Shown piece by piece: positions 10,434 to 22,858 of a DNA stretch of 64,000 nucleotides; within the stretch, counting starts at the first letter, position 1, and each line of letters starts with the position of its first letter. This DNA is from Acanthosepion pharaonis (Eukaryota > Mollusca > Cephalopoda > Sepiida > Sepiidae): assembly GCA_903632075.3 (NCBI GenBank), contig CAHIKZ030004736.1, forward strand, positions 680,001-744,000, read 5' to 3'. The notes beneath the pieces are model-generated. The model was not told the DNA's origin, made no database searches, and saw only the letters and a list, made by a program, of their open reading frames with translations. The position numbers and the translations under genes were made by a program.

Positions 10434-11907
10434 TGTATGTGTTACTTGTATATTCATTTTCGTACAGGTGCTCGATTTTAAATACTTTTGTCCATTCTTC
10501 GTGTGAGAATTTGACAATTTAGTCCTTAAACCTGAACCGCCAGATTACCTACACATATGGTTTGATTATAGCGGTGAAGCCTTTTGCAGAAACAGCCACA
10601 CTTTTTGGCAGAACTGATTACACAGGACTGGTGTATAGAGTGTCATGAAGTTTTCAAACTGCTCGCCGCCTTTGTATTTAGATCAGAAGGACGCATGAGC
10701 GCGATCACACGCACGCATTTGTGCGTGCACATGCACTCCCACACACATAATTTTGTGAAGATTTAAAGTAATAGTATTTTGATATGTTTAAGTAAAAAAT
10801 ATTATTAGTGCAATTATTATTATTATTATTATTATTTGAGTGAGCAGGGCGCTAACAAATTGTCGCTGTAATATAAATATACGAAGCCCAGTATCTCACA
10901 TCATAGCATTCATTCTGATAAGTTATACGAAGTACATGTATCACAGCGAAATGTGTGCAATATGATAACACGTTTTGATAAAAGCAACGAATTATCTTGC
11001 AGTTGGGGCCCACTTAGGAATACCTTAAGATCGTGAAACCCAGTTCGTCTAGACAGTCTACGATTGAGGGTGTTCCCAGGTATTTAGTTAGAAGTCCTAA
11101 GTCGCCTTGGCTGACTCATCCTCTAAACTTAAAAAATAATTCTCTCTACACCCGGCCATAATGATCTCACTCTTCCTGCTTATGAATAGTGATACAGTTA
11201 TTTAAGGTCAGGTATCTGACATACAAAGCTTTAGTATTGAACAAGATATTTACGGTCTATTTTAGTTCACATGTACAAAACATGTAGATATTAACACCTC
11301 CAATCAATTCAGATCAGAAACTATAACATCCATACCTAGGGAAGCATGAAGACATTCTTCTTCTTCTTCTTGTTATTATTATTATCATTATTATTATTGT
11401 TGTTGTTGTGGTTTTAGATCTAGATAAAACAACAGCAAGTAAATATTTACAAATGCTCTGCGCAAAGAGAGGTTATTGATCATGAATACAGACAGACATT
11501 TATGATGACGGAAATGCAAAAAATCATACAGCCGTTTCGAGACTCTCGACTCTATAAATGCACCAACAACATACAGAATAGAAAATCGTATCTGTTCAAA
11601 TGATCAACATCCCCATGCTTGTTTATTTGCTTCATTCATCTCCAAGAATTGTCACCTGTTAGTCCATACGCTAACGATTCTCTTTCATTGACCCATTTTT
11701 ATTGACAACACTTAATTTAGCAGTTAACACCAGAAGTATCGTCTTTGTCACTGAAATAATAGCGTCGTTCTAACTGGTGCAAGTAGACAGCAACAAAAAT
11801 TCTAATTAATTAATTAAAATAAAAAATAAATAAACTAATTAATTTAGAATGATGATTCCAATCCCGGAAGGCATACCTACTTTGAAAGAATTAAAAAAAC
11901 TTTCATT

Positions 11908-11910
<3 letters not shown>
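10430..11910. other. Unannotated stretch with trinucleotide runs
   Basis: No gene recognised. Short ATT runs at 10817-10840 and mixed TTC/TTA/TTG runs at 11355-11412 are the only repeats. Short open frames have no family signature. Confidence 0.6.
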
Positions 11911-11977
<67 letters not shown>

Positions 11978-12174
11978 AGGAGGTGCTTTTCTATTTTGGA
12001 ATATCTTATGAGCTTTTGTTTCGCATTGAATATAAAATAGTTAGAGTATAGAAGTTTCTTCAAGGTATTTTCAATATATTTCTCCTCTTCGTGTAAACAC
12101 TGAAGGCTTCAAATTCTGAGTGCTCTTCAATAGAATCAACACAATCAAAGATAACCCTCCCTACAAAATAGCTA

Positions 12175-12240
<66 letters not shown>

Positions 12241-12323
12241 TTAGTGACTGTAACTATGCAGTCTATCTACCGATCTTACTCTGTTCATATATATGTATCT
12301 CAGTCTGTTCATATCTATCGATC

Positions 12324-12389
<66 letters not shown>

Positions 12390-12548
12390 AGAGTAATGAA
12401 GATAGAAATAGTGACTGTGAGAGAGAGATTAAAGAGCAATAGTTATCCAAATCGAATTGGAAAGGTAGTCGAATGAAATGTTTACAGACAATATTCTGGC
12501 TATCTTGACAAACGTTAAATTAAATAACTGTACGTATATCAACATCAA

Positions 12549-12612
<64 letters not shown>
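11911..12612. repeat. Cluster of four (TA)n blocks, one joined to (CA)n
   Basis: TA arrays at 11911-11973, 12178-12235 (one A interruption) and 12330-12386, plus CA then TA at 12549-12612. Intervening sequence shows no gene. Predicted IYIYIY peptides over these arrays are artefacts. Confidence 0.95.
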
Positions 12613-12615
<3 letters not shown>

Positions 12616-15455
12616 GGATTTAATGTTTAGGTTTAGGTTTGGGTTCCGAAACATTGTAATTTCTGTGTCGCGATGGATATATATTTTTAAATAATAATAT
12701 TATAATATTATGCTCTACTGTGTATCGAACACTGTTTTTAAAAATAAATGCTAAAGAACTGTGGATTATAATTTTGACTGTTTCCAACTTCCGCTTTGGT
12801 TATTCCATATTCAGTAACCTTTTCTAGATTATACACTTTCTATGTCTATATATCTAAAAGCTCTATCTTTGATATTGAGCACTCTTACTGTTGTGCGACC
12901 CTAAATCTTTGTTTTTATTCTCAGTATTTATTAGAAAATTAACTTCTGTGATATACAAATTGCAATAAAAATAAGGCGATAAGAATGTTAGTCGAAAATC
13001 CCATTATTATCAGCTTATTTAAAGGCTGGAATAAGAAACAGATATGTGATTTCCACTAAAATATCGCAAGTTTTAAAAGTCCGCAGACACCGATTTTCAA
13101 TTTCTATTTTTTCTATCTTTCCTTGACTCGTATAAACGAGCATCACCAACACACTACTTCCGTATTCGTCAACGAATCAATTATTAATTGTAGGTTATTC
13201 ATATAATATATATTTAAAAAAAAAACAAGCAGAGAGAGATAACAGGTGAATATTTGAAAAGAATGACACACAGGTAAAAAGAACAAATCGGCTTCTAAGG
13301 TACAAATATATAAATATATCCATGTTGAAAGCATCGAATAAAGATGATGTATCACTTCGGAATTTGGAATAAAGTTACTTTCCTCTGTTTTCTATTCCGA
13401 ATCTCAATTCATCTTTCAATTGATCTCTCAAACAGTTGCTAGCAAGAAATTATAAGCGTGGTTTTATTCATTTGTTTAATGATAAATTGAAAGTTATATG
13501 AAGGAGACACCACTACGCTTGCATATCTACAGCCATACGCTCACAACATAACCGGTCCCTCTGCGAATATTCAACGGAACCTTATTGATACATTTCTTCA
13601 TTAAAGCGGTTATCTATACGTAAATGCATCAGGATTTACCTGAAGTATGTCTTTTGGAAACTTTACTTTATAAATGATTGCTTGCCGCACAGTTTAAGTA
13701 ATTGTATTAAGTCGTGGAGTAACGAAATGCGCTTAAATTCATCCCCGCCTATTTTCTATCAAAGTGATTTCATAAACAGTCACAGATCTACCTGTGATGT
13801 GTGACTACGGCGGGAATGTTTTGCAGTCATATATTTTTTAGATTTTACTAGTAAACATTTACAAATCACAGTAAACAGAGTGCAAGTTAGATTTTGTCAT
13901 GTCTTGAAACCGTTGTTTCCAGTTTAAAAAACAAATATTCTATTAGCAAACTTTACCAATATGGACATATATATATATATATTTATTTCCTAAGTACTGG
14001 CCCATATATATGAAGGGGGACTGTGTTGCAACAATATCCCAAATGGCAAATTCATAAATACTTCTGCCAAAAAGCATGCCTTATCGGGGTTCAATATAGA
14101 AACGTATAAGCATTTTTGTTTTGATATTTACAGTTTAGAATATTGCCTTTACAAATTCTATAAAAAAATCCTCACGAAATAAAGAAATTCATGACTGAAA
14201 AAGAAAGAAGCAAAACAAGAAAAGGAAGTCAAACGTGAAAAAAAGGGAAGCTTTTAAATTTGAATTTATTCTTGCAAAAGATCCTAAACTATTATTAGAA
14301 AAGATATTTATTAAGAAATTGGAAGATCTTTTCTGGAATAGGAAGAAGTCATTATCTACAAGGAGAAAATATTTTTTCAGATGAAAACGTTTCTAGAACT
14401 GGAAAATCTTTTCTAGAATTGAAATAGACCCTTATCGACAATTAAATGAGATTCTTGTCTAGAAATGAAAGAAGTTTTCTAAAATTAATAAAAAAATATC
14501 CTCATTTCCAGTAGATTTTCATCAGGAAGTGAAAGAACCTTCCTAGAATTGGAACATCTTTTCCAAAATTTGTAAATATTATTTACATTCGGATGATATC
14601 TTTATGTCGATTCAGAATAGATCTGAATTAGAAATCATCTGATCCTAGATAATATCTATCTGATAATGGGAGAGAGTTTTATTTAGACACGGAAGAAAAT
14701 ATTAAAATCATTATAAAATGGATCTTTATTTAGATTTAGTTATTTTTAATATTTTCTTCTTTTTTTTTAGATTATTAGAATATTAGAGATTTTTCTATAA
14801 CGGGAAGAGATTGAAAATGTCTGAAGGAAGGTATCATTGTCTGGATTAAGAAATGGGCGTCAAGAACTCTAAGAGATCCAGATCTCAAAATGGAAGAACG
14901 TTGAATTAGTTTTGGAAGAAATTCTTATATAAATTCGCAAGAGAGTTTTCGATAATTCTAGAATTGAAAATTAGAATTGAAACATACTTATCTAGAAAAG
15001 TTATTGATTCTCACCGAGTAATTTTTACAATAAGATAATTAATAGCAATCAAGGAAGTGGGTATTTTTTGTATTTTATTACAAAATATTTGATACATTTT
15101 GACATTAACATAAGTTTAGATTTGAATATAAAGGATATTTTCATCAATTATTCTCATATGATTATATTTTCAATTTTCAACATTTCTTTTGTAATCGTAT
15201 TAATGCGTTTTAAAATATTTTGAAATCGATTTGTCATTTCAATTATTAGCAAATGTTACATTATCTGAAAGTCATTAAACGTAATCCATATAACAAGGTG
15301 ATGCAGAAGGGTTCTGGAAAATTGATGATGAAAAAATCAGTTAATTTGGCATCTATTTTCCACGGTTTTCTTCGAAGTAACCAAGTGACCACTGTGGATA
15401 GAGCTAAAATTCCTTACTGTTACACTCGGTTCGTGCGTAAATTTCGATGTATTAA

Positions 15456-15458
<3 letters not shown>
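12613..15458. other. Gene-free AT-rich stretch with a degenerate short-period repeat
   Basis: At 14240-15000, variants of 'cttttctagaattggaa' recur on one strand at irregular 30-60 base spacing (clearest at 14310, 14395, 14410, 14530 and 14545). An open frame at 15253-15458 (about 69 codons before a TA array) shows no family motif. Nothing else recognised. Confidence 0.5.
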
Positions 15459-15534
<76 letters not shown>

Positions 15535-15898
15535 GAGGAATGTAAAACAATATCCGCATTCTTATATAAAGGTATGTTATGGCGACAGTGTAGATAATTT
15601 TTGACATACCCATGTGGGTGGGTGTATATATAATGTGTGTGTGTGTGTGCGCGTGCGCGCGTGTATGAGTGTTTGTGTGTGTGTCTGTATATATGTGTGT
15701 GTTTGTCTATATGTGTGTATATAGATGAGCGTGTGTATCTGTGTATAAATGTGGATGTATCTGTGTATGTACATATGGGTGTCTGTATATATGCAGGGTA
15801 TATCTGTGTATATATGTGTATGTACATGTTTGTGTATATATATATGCGTGTCTGTATATATATAAACATATATATTGTCATCCACAAAAAAATAAATA

Positions 15899-15941
<43 letters not shown>

Positions 15942-16056
15942 AATGTGTGTGTCTGCGTATCTGAAATATGATGAAGTAAATTACATAAAATGTCTTTCCC
16001 CAGTATATCTAACTACACACACACACGCGCGCGCGTTTTTTTTGTTTTTTTTTTGG

Positions 16057-16105
<49 letters not shown>
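15459..16105. repeat. Microsatellite block: (TA)n, TG/TA-rich, (TA)n, (TG)n
   Basis: TA 15459-15533, imperfect TG/TATG-rich 15625-15870, TA 15903-15938, TG 16060-16105. Open frames here are low-complexity only. Confidence 0.95.
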
Positions 16106-16107
<2 letters not shown>

Positions 16108-17029
16108 GCACAAACAGACTCTCGGATATATATTCATTTATTTATTTGTTTAAAAGTAATAGACAAATATATATTTATAATTTATCTTAATTTTTCTCAC
16201 TTTCTTATTTATACACGAAATTCGCTCAAGATTAAATTCAGGAACCCTCTGTAATTTCAGTAGTAGCGTTTTCTTCCTGATTCTTGTTCAATTATCTTCG
16301 AGATCCAGGCTTGTAATGTTAGTTGCGCGCTCACTGATGTTAATTAAATGTTGCTGTTTACAGTCGTAATAACATCAATGTGAGCAGAATTTTATCTTGG
16401 TGATAAAACTAAAAGGAAATAAAATACTGAACACAATAATAATTCTTTTACTAACGAGAATTCTCAATTAGCAGATACATTCGGCCTGTAAATCTCTTCC
16501 CTTGGTCGGCATCGTGTATTGCTGCCATGAAAATAACCAGAAATATAAACACAGATTTAAATTTGAGTTCGGTATTAAAAATAAAAAATCGAAAACAGTA
16601 ACCAATTCAAGCTACAGATCCTGAAGATTATTGGACTGTAAGTAGAAAGTGTTTTATCACCTTAATTACGGATTGTTCCTGAATTTACTATGTAGCCAAC
16701 TCCAATACACTATCTGGCCATATTGTCGTCGGTTAATCTTTAACGATCCTGGTTGACTATTGTTATTATCCTGTGAGTTCGAACCAAACTGGCTTCCTAG
16801 TACTTTTAATGTTGGACCCAAACTAAGTTTAGTAAAGACCAACTCTGAAAACAATAAAAGAAATTCAAAATATCACGAGAAAAAATTATGAAAATATCCT
16901 TATTTGCTATTTTAACATTCATTAGTTTTATTTTTACTTTGATATCTAGTTAATATAATAAATAATTATTATTAAAAAATAATCAAATTTCGACAATATT
17001 AGACCTTCGTGCCCGTATGAAAACCTAAT
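16106..17029. other. Unannotated stretch
   Basis: A 62-codon minus-strand open frame (16666-16854) has mixed composition but no recognised motif and no clear splice signals. It could be a short exon or chance. Otherwise nothing seen. Confidence 0.4.
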
Positions 17030-17635
17030 GTCAAAAGGATGGCATTTCCTTTGGGACCGCTATTATTTTAACTACCTTCATTCCACGGCAATGTTTATTA
17101 CTTTAAAGAGCGATTCTAATAAAATCTAAGCATATGATGAACATTTATCTATTCTTGAGAATTGGTAACAAAAATATTAAACACTATTTATTTATTAGAT
17201 TCTTTATTTACAAGAATAAATTTATATTTACAGCATTCTAAAAATGAATACAGCTAAAACTAATGCAATCTATTATTTATCATTTATCGATTTATAAGGA
17301 AATAAATATCAAAACAAGTTTTATTCATAAATTTATAAGTATTTACTAAATTATTAAGATATGTGAATCAACTTTAGGGGAATCCTTATTTACCATTTTA
17401 TAAAGTTCCAAACGATTGACACTTCACCGATGATTTTCTAATTATTCCAATAAATAATCTAATAAATAATGGTTATTTTTTTTGTTATCAATTCTCAAGA
17501 ATAAAGAAAATGTATAAATTCATTTTCAGATGTTTAGATTTTTATTAAAATTCTAATCATTGCTTTTTATAATAATAAACATTTCCGAGGAGTTGAGATA
17601 ATAACGGTATCAAGGGAAAAAAACGTCCTTTTGAC
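17030..17635. mobile_element. 606-bp long-arm foldback element
   Basis: Left arm about 17030-17225 and right arm about 17435-17635 are imperfect inverted copies. Shared tracts include 'gtcaaaagga' at both ends, 'aatgtttatta', 'ttcttgagaatt', 'ataacaaa' and 'tatttattagat'. The interior is AT-rich without an ORF. Looks like an old non-autonomous inverted-repeat transposon. No clear target-site duplication. Confidence 0.65.
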
Positions 17636-17850
17636 ACTCAATACTTTTTGGGGTATAAAGGTTAAAGATTGCCAAAATTTTTCGCATCAATACATTTTAC
17701 AACGGCGAAATTGTAAACATATAAAAATGCAATTATTTAAGTTTAATGCTATTTTGTAAAGCTTTAAATTTAAGTGATAACGCGATAACGTTTTCGGTCA
17801 TAGAAGAGGTTTGCAGCTTAAAAAATCTGATTTAGCGTTCCTTATGCAGA

Positions 17851-17852
<2 letters not shown>

Positions 17853-17898
<46 letters not shown>
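17853..17898. repeat. (TA)n microsatellite
   Basis: About 22 TA units. Confidence 0.97.
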
Positions 17899-17901
<3 letters not shown>

Positions 17902-17914
17902 ATTAATAATATAC

Positions 17915-18117
17915 ATTTTGTACCTAATCCTTACCACAGCACTGAGTAGCATGCAAGGTACAATCTTCATGCCTGACGATTGCATTTAAGCATGAAACAG
18001 ATGTCGCCGCTGGGTGCTGACCTAAATGCCCACTTTTAGATTTACATACGCTCTATCATTGATACTGGTCACTTGTACCCATAAATATAGTATACCTTAA
18101 AACTACATTTATATCAT
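17915..18117 (+). repeat. Microsatellite-linked dispersed repeat, copy A
   Basis: Contains 'tttaagcatgaaacagatg', 'tttacatacg', 'cccataaatatag' and 'ccttaaaact' leading into (TA)n. The same blocks occur at 45300-45465 and 60765-60896, and inverted at 57030-57225. Strand is arbitrary, taking this copy as reference. No coding content. Confidence 0.7.
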
Positions 18118-19145
18118 ATATATATATATATATATATATATTATTTTAAACGTTACATTTTAGTGAATACACGTATTTTAGTACATGATCCGTTTTTCAA
18201 GCACTGTGAATTACATATAGCAACCTATGCATAAAGAAAATATGCTCTCCGGCCTCGTTTGTACCAGCATCCTCATTTGTGGGAGATACCACTGTCTGAT
18301 CCGACGTGCTTTAGATCAGTTGGCCACTGAGAGCTTAAACGACCAGCACGGTTTATTACCCTGTTAAGGAATGCGCATCTTGTCATACAGATCTTGAAAG
18401 CCCATATTTGATTGAGCGTTCTCATATTCTAACTGTTATCTTTTCATATGCGAAACGTAAACAAAGTTATTTGTAAGGAATTTAATGAATTATATCTTGT
18501 TTTTCATCAGATAATATTTCTTATTACTTTAATTTACACATATACATGGTGGCAATTTTTTCTTTCTTATTTTTAACTGAGTTGCTGATTCATCATTAAC
18601 ATTTTGGAGATATTTGAAATCCCGGAATCTATATTTATTGTTGCTGTATTTAGAAGCACGTCTGCAGGTTCTTTGCCCTTCCTAAAATATATATTAAAAT
18701 TCTAACATCGCTACCATATTCTTATAATTATTGTAAATGTCTTAATCAAAGTTCATCGTCATTTAACTCAGCTAACGCATTCTGGTATCACAAGCTTTTA
18801 ACGCTTGTAGAAGTAACTCAAAATTCATTCTACATTTACTTGTTAATTGGTGACAGTTTCATCCTTAGTTTTCTTTAAGCCACAAGTCAAATCATCACGT
18901 AATCCTCGATATTAAAATGTCTTACAAACCAAATTTACAGTTAATAGCCAAATTACCGATTGCTTCCTAACTCTATTTGTCTTAAAAACCATTGCATGAA
19001 ACATAATCAAATTCCTTCAGCAAAATAAACTATTATACAAAGCATTTTAGTTGCAAAAATGTAATTGAGCACTAAACCAACGTTGTATTACATGTTTTCC
19101 CAATACCATTTTCCTGCTTTTTATTCACAACAGAACTTGTTTCAT

Positions 19146-19188
<43 letters not shown>

Positions 19189-19271
19189 CTTTAAGATTTT
19201 TCTTTCTTTCAGCAAGTGTCTTAACAGTCTATATTTATTTGCTTGATTCAAATCAGTTTCCTCTGCTTTGT
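18118..19271. other. (TA)n then gene-free DNA; receptor 3' UTR and downstream
   Basis: TA arrays at 18118-18141 and 19149-19186. The right end is the likely 3' UTR of the receptor. No other gene recognised. Confidence 0.6.
19120..19125 (-). terminator. Candidate polyadenylation signal of the receptor gene
   Basis: AATAAA on the minus strand, about 150 bases after the stop codon. A second AATAAA at 19234-19239 lies only about 33 bases after the stop. Neither can be confirmed without transcript data. Confidence 0.35.
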
Positions 19272-19763
19272 TCATCTCGGTAGTCCATTACTAGTAAAGC
19301 TAACGCCATTTTGTTTCAGACTCTCCGTACCATCTTTCAGGGTCTCCGTTGAGCTGACCATAGGGTTCACTGTCGTACTAACTGTAACGTTGCCATCTGT
19401 CCTACTCGGCTCTTCATTCAGAACAATTTCCTCAAGGGGTGTCGCAATTTCCTTCCCAGCCGGATTCTTGTCACTACTCTCTGAATTCGTTTTCATTTTC
19501 ATGGGGTTGCTGCTTGTCGTGGAGGTGATGGTTGTTGTGGTGGTCGTGGTGGCAGTGGTGTTTGAGTTCGAAATACTGCTACTCATGCTCATGCTTGAGT
19601 GACCCTTCATTTTGTCTCCGAGGTTCAGGAGAAACTTGGTGAGCTGCATTTCTCGGGAGTTATCGTTGGCACCGAGATTTCGTTTCCACACAAGGACGGG
19701 TTGGCGTTCTGACGACTCGCTGCAGCTTGTGCAACATTTGTGGTAGAAGGTTTTGAGGTCAGC
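19272..19763 (-). CDS. Peptide GPCR, coding exon 3 (C-terminal tail, residues 346-508)
   Basis: Encodes the cytoplasmic tail beginning ADLKTFYHKCC directly after NDNFR of exon 2. The acceptor is a pyrimidine-rich tract ending ATACAG before GCT at 19763; phase 0 matches exon 2. Cysteines at residues 355, 356 and 359 are candidate palmitoylation sites after helix 8. Residues about 400-430 are very rich in Ser, Thr and Asn, with a Thr run coded by ACC/ACT triplets. The tail is about 163 residues, long for this family, and rich in sites for receptor kinases. It ends SNGLPR and a TGA stop at 19272-19274. An antisense open frame over the same bases (19243-19602) is a shadow. Confidence 0.85.
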   Translation of the reverse strand, partial: ADLKTFYHKCCTSCSESSERQPVLVWKRNLGANDNSREMQLTKFLLNLGDKMKGHSSMSMSSSISNSNTTATTTTTTTITSTTSSNPMKMKTNSESSDKNPAGKEIATPLEEIVLNEEPSRTDGNVTVSTTVNPMVSSTETLKDGTESLKQNGVSFTSNGLPR

Positions 19764-20094
19764 CTGTATAAAAAAAAAAGAAAGCAAATCAGAGTCTTTA
19801 AAAGATCAAAATATTCAAGTTGATCATCATAATGTTTGATCGGATATTTAAGTTGTTTTTTAAACCGATAGTTTATAATGCACGTTTAACGTAAATTGCA
19901 TAATTATTTCCAAACGTTGCAAAAATGAACAAATATCAGGCTAGGACACTCTGATCAATTTGATTGAATCGAAACAAGGCAATTTGATTCAGTGTCTGAG
20001 AAGGCAAGCTTTGGTAGTTTATTCAATTTTGACAACGATTAGTACTTTGTAAACTAACCGTATAAATCAATCGTCCTATATGTCAGAGAATGGC

Positions 20095-20480
20095 GGATAC
20101 TTTTCTTACAAACGAGAAAGAGTGCTGAGGTAACAGAAAGGTGGTTCTACAGAAGGATGTTGACAGTACCCTAGACAGAATCTCTAAGCAGCGAGGAAGT
20201 TTTAAGAAAAAAGAAAAATGTACATAGAATCAGAAATACATTTTAAATTTCTGTAACACATAATAAGGAATGTGATTTCTGGAAAATTTGACACTCACAG
20301 AACATACTGAAGGTAAGAGGAGCAGAGAAACAGTGAGTAATCTATATAACGAGCTTGTATAAATCGACTACAGAAAATGGGATGAGAATGATAATAAGGG
20401 GAAAACATTGCTTATAGTTACAAAGGATCGGATTTTGTGGAGAAACATGATCCACCACGGCCTGAAGAGTTACGCCACTT
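20095..20480 (+). pseudogene. LINE (RTE/BovB-like) RT C-terminal fragment, copy 1
   Basis: Frameshifted plus-strand reading gives pieces matching the two other copies here: a 'WFYRRML'-type block near 20145, 'ENLTLTEHTEGK' near 20280 and 'LWRNMIHHGLK' near 20430. This is the C-terminal, post-RT part of a LINE whose other copies are at 23590 and 30100. Clade is inferred from recollection. Nonfunctional. Confidence 0.55.
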
Positions 20481-20820
20481 GGACGATAACAGTAATAAAA
20501 TTATATAAAAATAAAAATATTAAAAATGTATAAAAAAAAACGAAAAATAAAAATCCTTTTAACGAAGCGGTCATGTTTACATTCTAAGGGCAGCAATAAA
20601 ACTGAGGCGCTCAAGCTTCGATCATGTGACCCCAATAGTACTAACTATTAGTACGCATGAGCAGTGTGACACACCTAAAGATATGTTATGGTGAAAGTGG
20701 CGATCCTTTTTTACTTACTCTCGTATTTTGGATTGTAAGAATAATTCTTTTTTTTCTGTTTTTTGTCTTTTTGAAAATAATAATATACAGGCCTACTATT
20801 AAAACAATAGCTGAAAGGAA

Positions 20821-20985
20821 ATGATGGATTCATACATTTTCCATATGTATTTGTGCGTAAATAAATGCTACGAACTCGATAGGATTTCGAACTCGGTTCT
20901 CTGCTTTCTCATTTGGAACCGATATCCGTTAAGCTACCCGTATATTCGCACATTCGACAAGCTACTCTCAAATCACAAATGTGGT
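20821..20985 (-). repeat. tRNA-derived SINE-like element
   Basis: The minus strand shows an A-box-like 'gggtagcttaacgg' and a B-box-like 'gagttcgaaatcc' about 45 bases apart, as in a tRNA head, without a complete cloverleaf. Confidence 0.5.
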
Positions 20986-21199
20986 CAACCACAGTGGAAA
21001 GGAAGTATAGGTCATTTGAAACTAGTTTCTTGACATCGTGGCATAGAATCAAAGAGCTGCATTTTTAATCTGTGAACAAACATAGCAAAACAAGTACATA
21101 GCAAAACAAGTACATAGCATACCTTGTCAATAGTTCAAAAACGATCTTTAATGACTAAATGGCGAACTTTTTCCAAACATTTTCTCATTCACCTTGTTG

Positions 21200-21224
21200 A
21201 TTTGGTTTGGTTTGGTTTGGTTTA
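21200..21224 (+). repeat. (TTTGG)n short tandem repeat
   Basis: About five copies of TTTGG. A separate two-copy 'caaaacaagtacatag' repeat lies just upstream at 21085-21117. Confidence 0.8.
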
Positions 21225-21734
21225 TTTTGTTTTACAGCATAATCACAACTCAGTGGGTTATTTAATGCCGACAAGATTTTTACAATAGATTCGTATAAAT
21301 AGAATATGTATTCTTTGTAAGAAATCAGTTTGTAGGTCAGGTTTCATTGACGTAGTTTTTGTAAAAAGGGCTTTAATTTTTAAGATTTTTAAGACGGGTT
21401 CGCATGAATAGAATATGTATTAATATTATTTTTTCCAAAAATGTATTGCTGGTATTTTTACTATAAAACTTTATTTTTATTCTTTCATAGTGTTTTGACC
21501 CCAGTTTGAGGATTAACTCTTAGCTGAAACCCTAACAGTGCTACTACCTCGGGTCAGAGTAAACTTGGGAACAACAGCAATTAAGAGATGGTTCCACTCT
21601 CCTAAAAAGCTCCCGATCAGAGGCCTTGTTCTCGGATGTAGTTTATCGTCATACCCAGAAAAGGCAGCTTGTTGAAACTTTATTGCATTTTGGTTGGTCT
21701 TTAAGTGATATTTACTAAAGTTTGAAAACATGTA

Positions 21735-22095
21735 CAATCACCGAAATTAAGCAATGTCGAGCCTGGTCAGTACTTAGATGGGTGACAGCTTGGGAATACC
21801 AAATGTTAAAAGCTTAGATGTGCGCGCGTTGTACTGGATAATAGCCCTAAATTGTTAATAGGCGATCCGAGTTCCAATTACAATTATGTTCTTTATATTA
21901 CTTACGTGGAAATACCGTTGGGAAAGGTATGAATTTACCTTTTTTCTCCCGTCTATGTGTTAATTAGTAAGACTTGTATCATTACATCATTATTTTATAA
22001 AAAGAAATTTTGCAATCTAAAAATTATTTCTGGCTTTAAATAACCTGCAAAGGGTTGATAAACCGTAGAAAACGAATCAATATTCTTCTACAGAT
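21735..22095 (+). repeat. 5S/tRNA composite SINE, copy B
   Basis: Bases 21735-21815 read like the 3' two-thirds of 5S rRNA: A-box-like 'attaagcaatgtcgagcc', then 'ggtcagtacttagatgggtg', then 'cttgggaatacc'. A tRNA-like part follows ('gtactggataatag', 'gagttccaattac'), then a body ending 'cctgcaaagggttgataaa'. The 5' end of the 5S-like part is missing. Confidence 0.8.
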
Positions 22096-22601
22096 TCTCG
22101 AAGCGTTAAACAGTTTAGAGAGTTGAGGCATAATTTTGGTGCAACTCCATCATGAAAATTGCTAAATGTGCTTCCAAATACCATAAAGAAGCCACATGAA
22201 ACAAATCAGTAAGTCACAAACAGGTAGTATATTCTGGCTCAGAATCTTTTTTAATACTAATATTCACGCTATACAAGGCCTAAGAGACACTCAAGGTAGA
22301 AGTTTGCCGTGAAGTGTTGTATAAGCGTAAGAAAAGGCAAGAAGTGCAGTTGATGAGGTTATATAGAAAAGATAACAGTTAATCTAAGAGTTAACGAAGT
22401 TAAGATTGTGTGCATTTATCATTATCGCACACCCTTTGACGTTTGCTTTCTTCAACACTCATATTTTACCCATTTATCTGAAAAAATGTGGGTAATTATT
22501 ATGCAAGATTATGATAATAAAATGCACCAGGCTTCATAAAATTAGTTCAACTTCTTCATGAGAAGAACAAGTAAAACTTTTAGTGCAAATGTAGCCTCTC
22601 C

Positions 22602-22602
<1 letters not shown>
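22096..22602. other. Unannotated intronic stretch
   Basis: No gene, domain or repeat recognised. Confidence 0.6.
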
Positions 22603-22683
<81 letters not shown>

Positions 22684-22785
22684 CTTTTTTTGGTTGTGGA
22701 TGCAATTGTAAAATGGTATGTGTAGGTGGAAATATATGGGCCACATCATGTAGTAATTTAAGACAATCGCACACACGTACACACA

Positions 22786-22855
<70 letters not shown>
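22603..22855. repeat. Two (TA)n microsatellites
   Basis: TA arrays at 22603-22680 (about 39 units) and 22787-22855 (about 34 units), separated by about 105 bases. Confidence 0.97.

Positions 22856-22858
<3 letters not shown>

Noticed and set aside
15253..15597. 114-codon open frame starting MLHYLKVIK
   Set aside because: No domain recognised, and the second half is a TA array; no splice or promoter support.
15420..15887. 155-codon open frame rich in Tyr, Ile, Thr and His
   Set aside because: It spans TA and TG/CA microsatellites on the antisense strand; the composition is entirely repeat-derived.
19243..19602. 119-codon plus-strand open frame
   Set aside because: Antisense to receptor exon 3; its Val-rich run is the complement of the Thr triplets.
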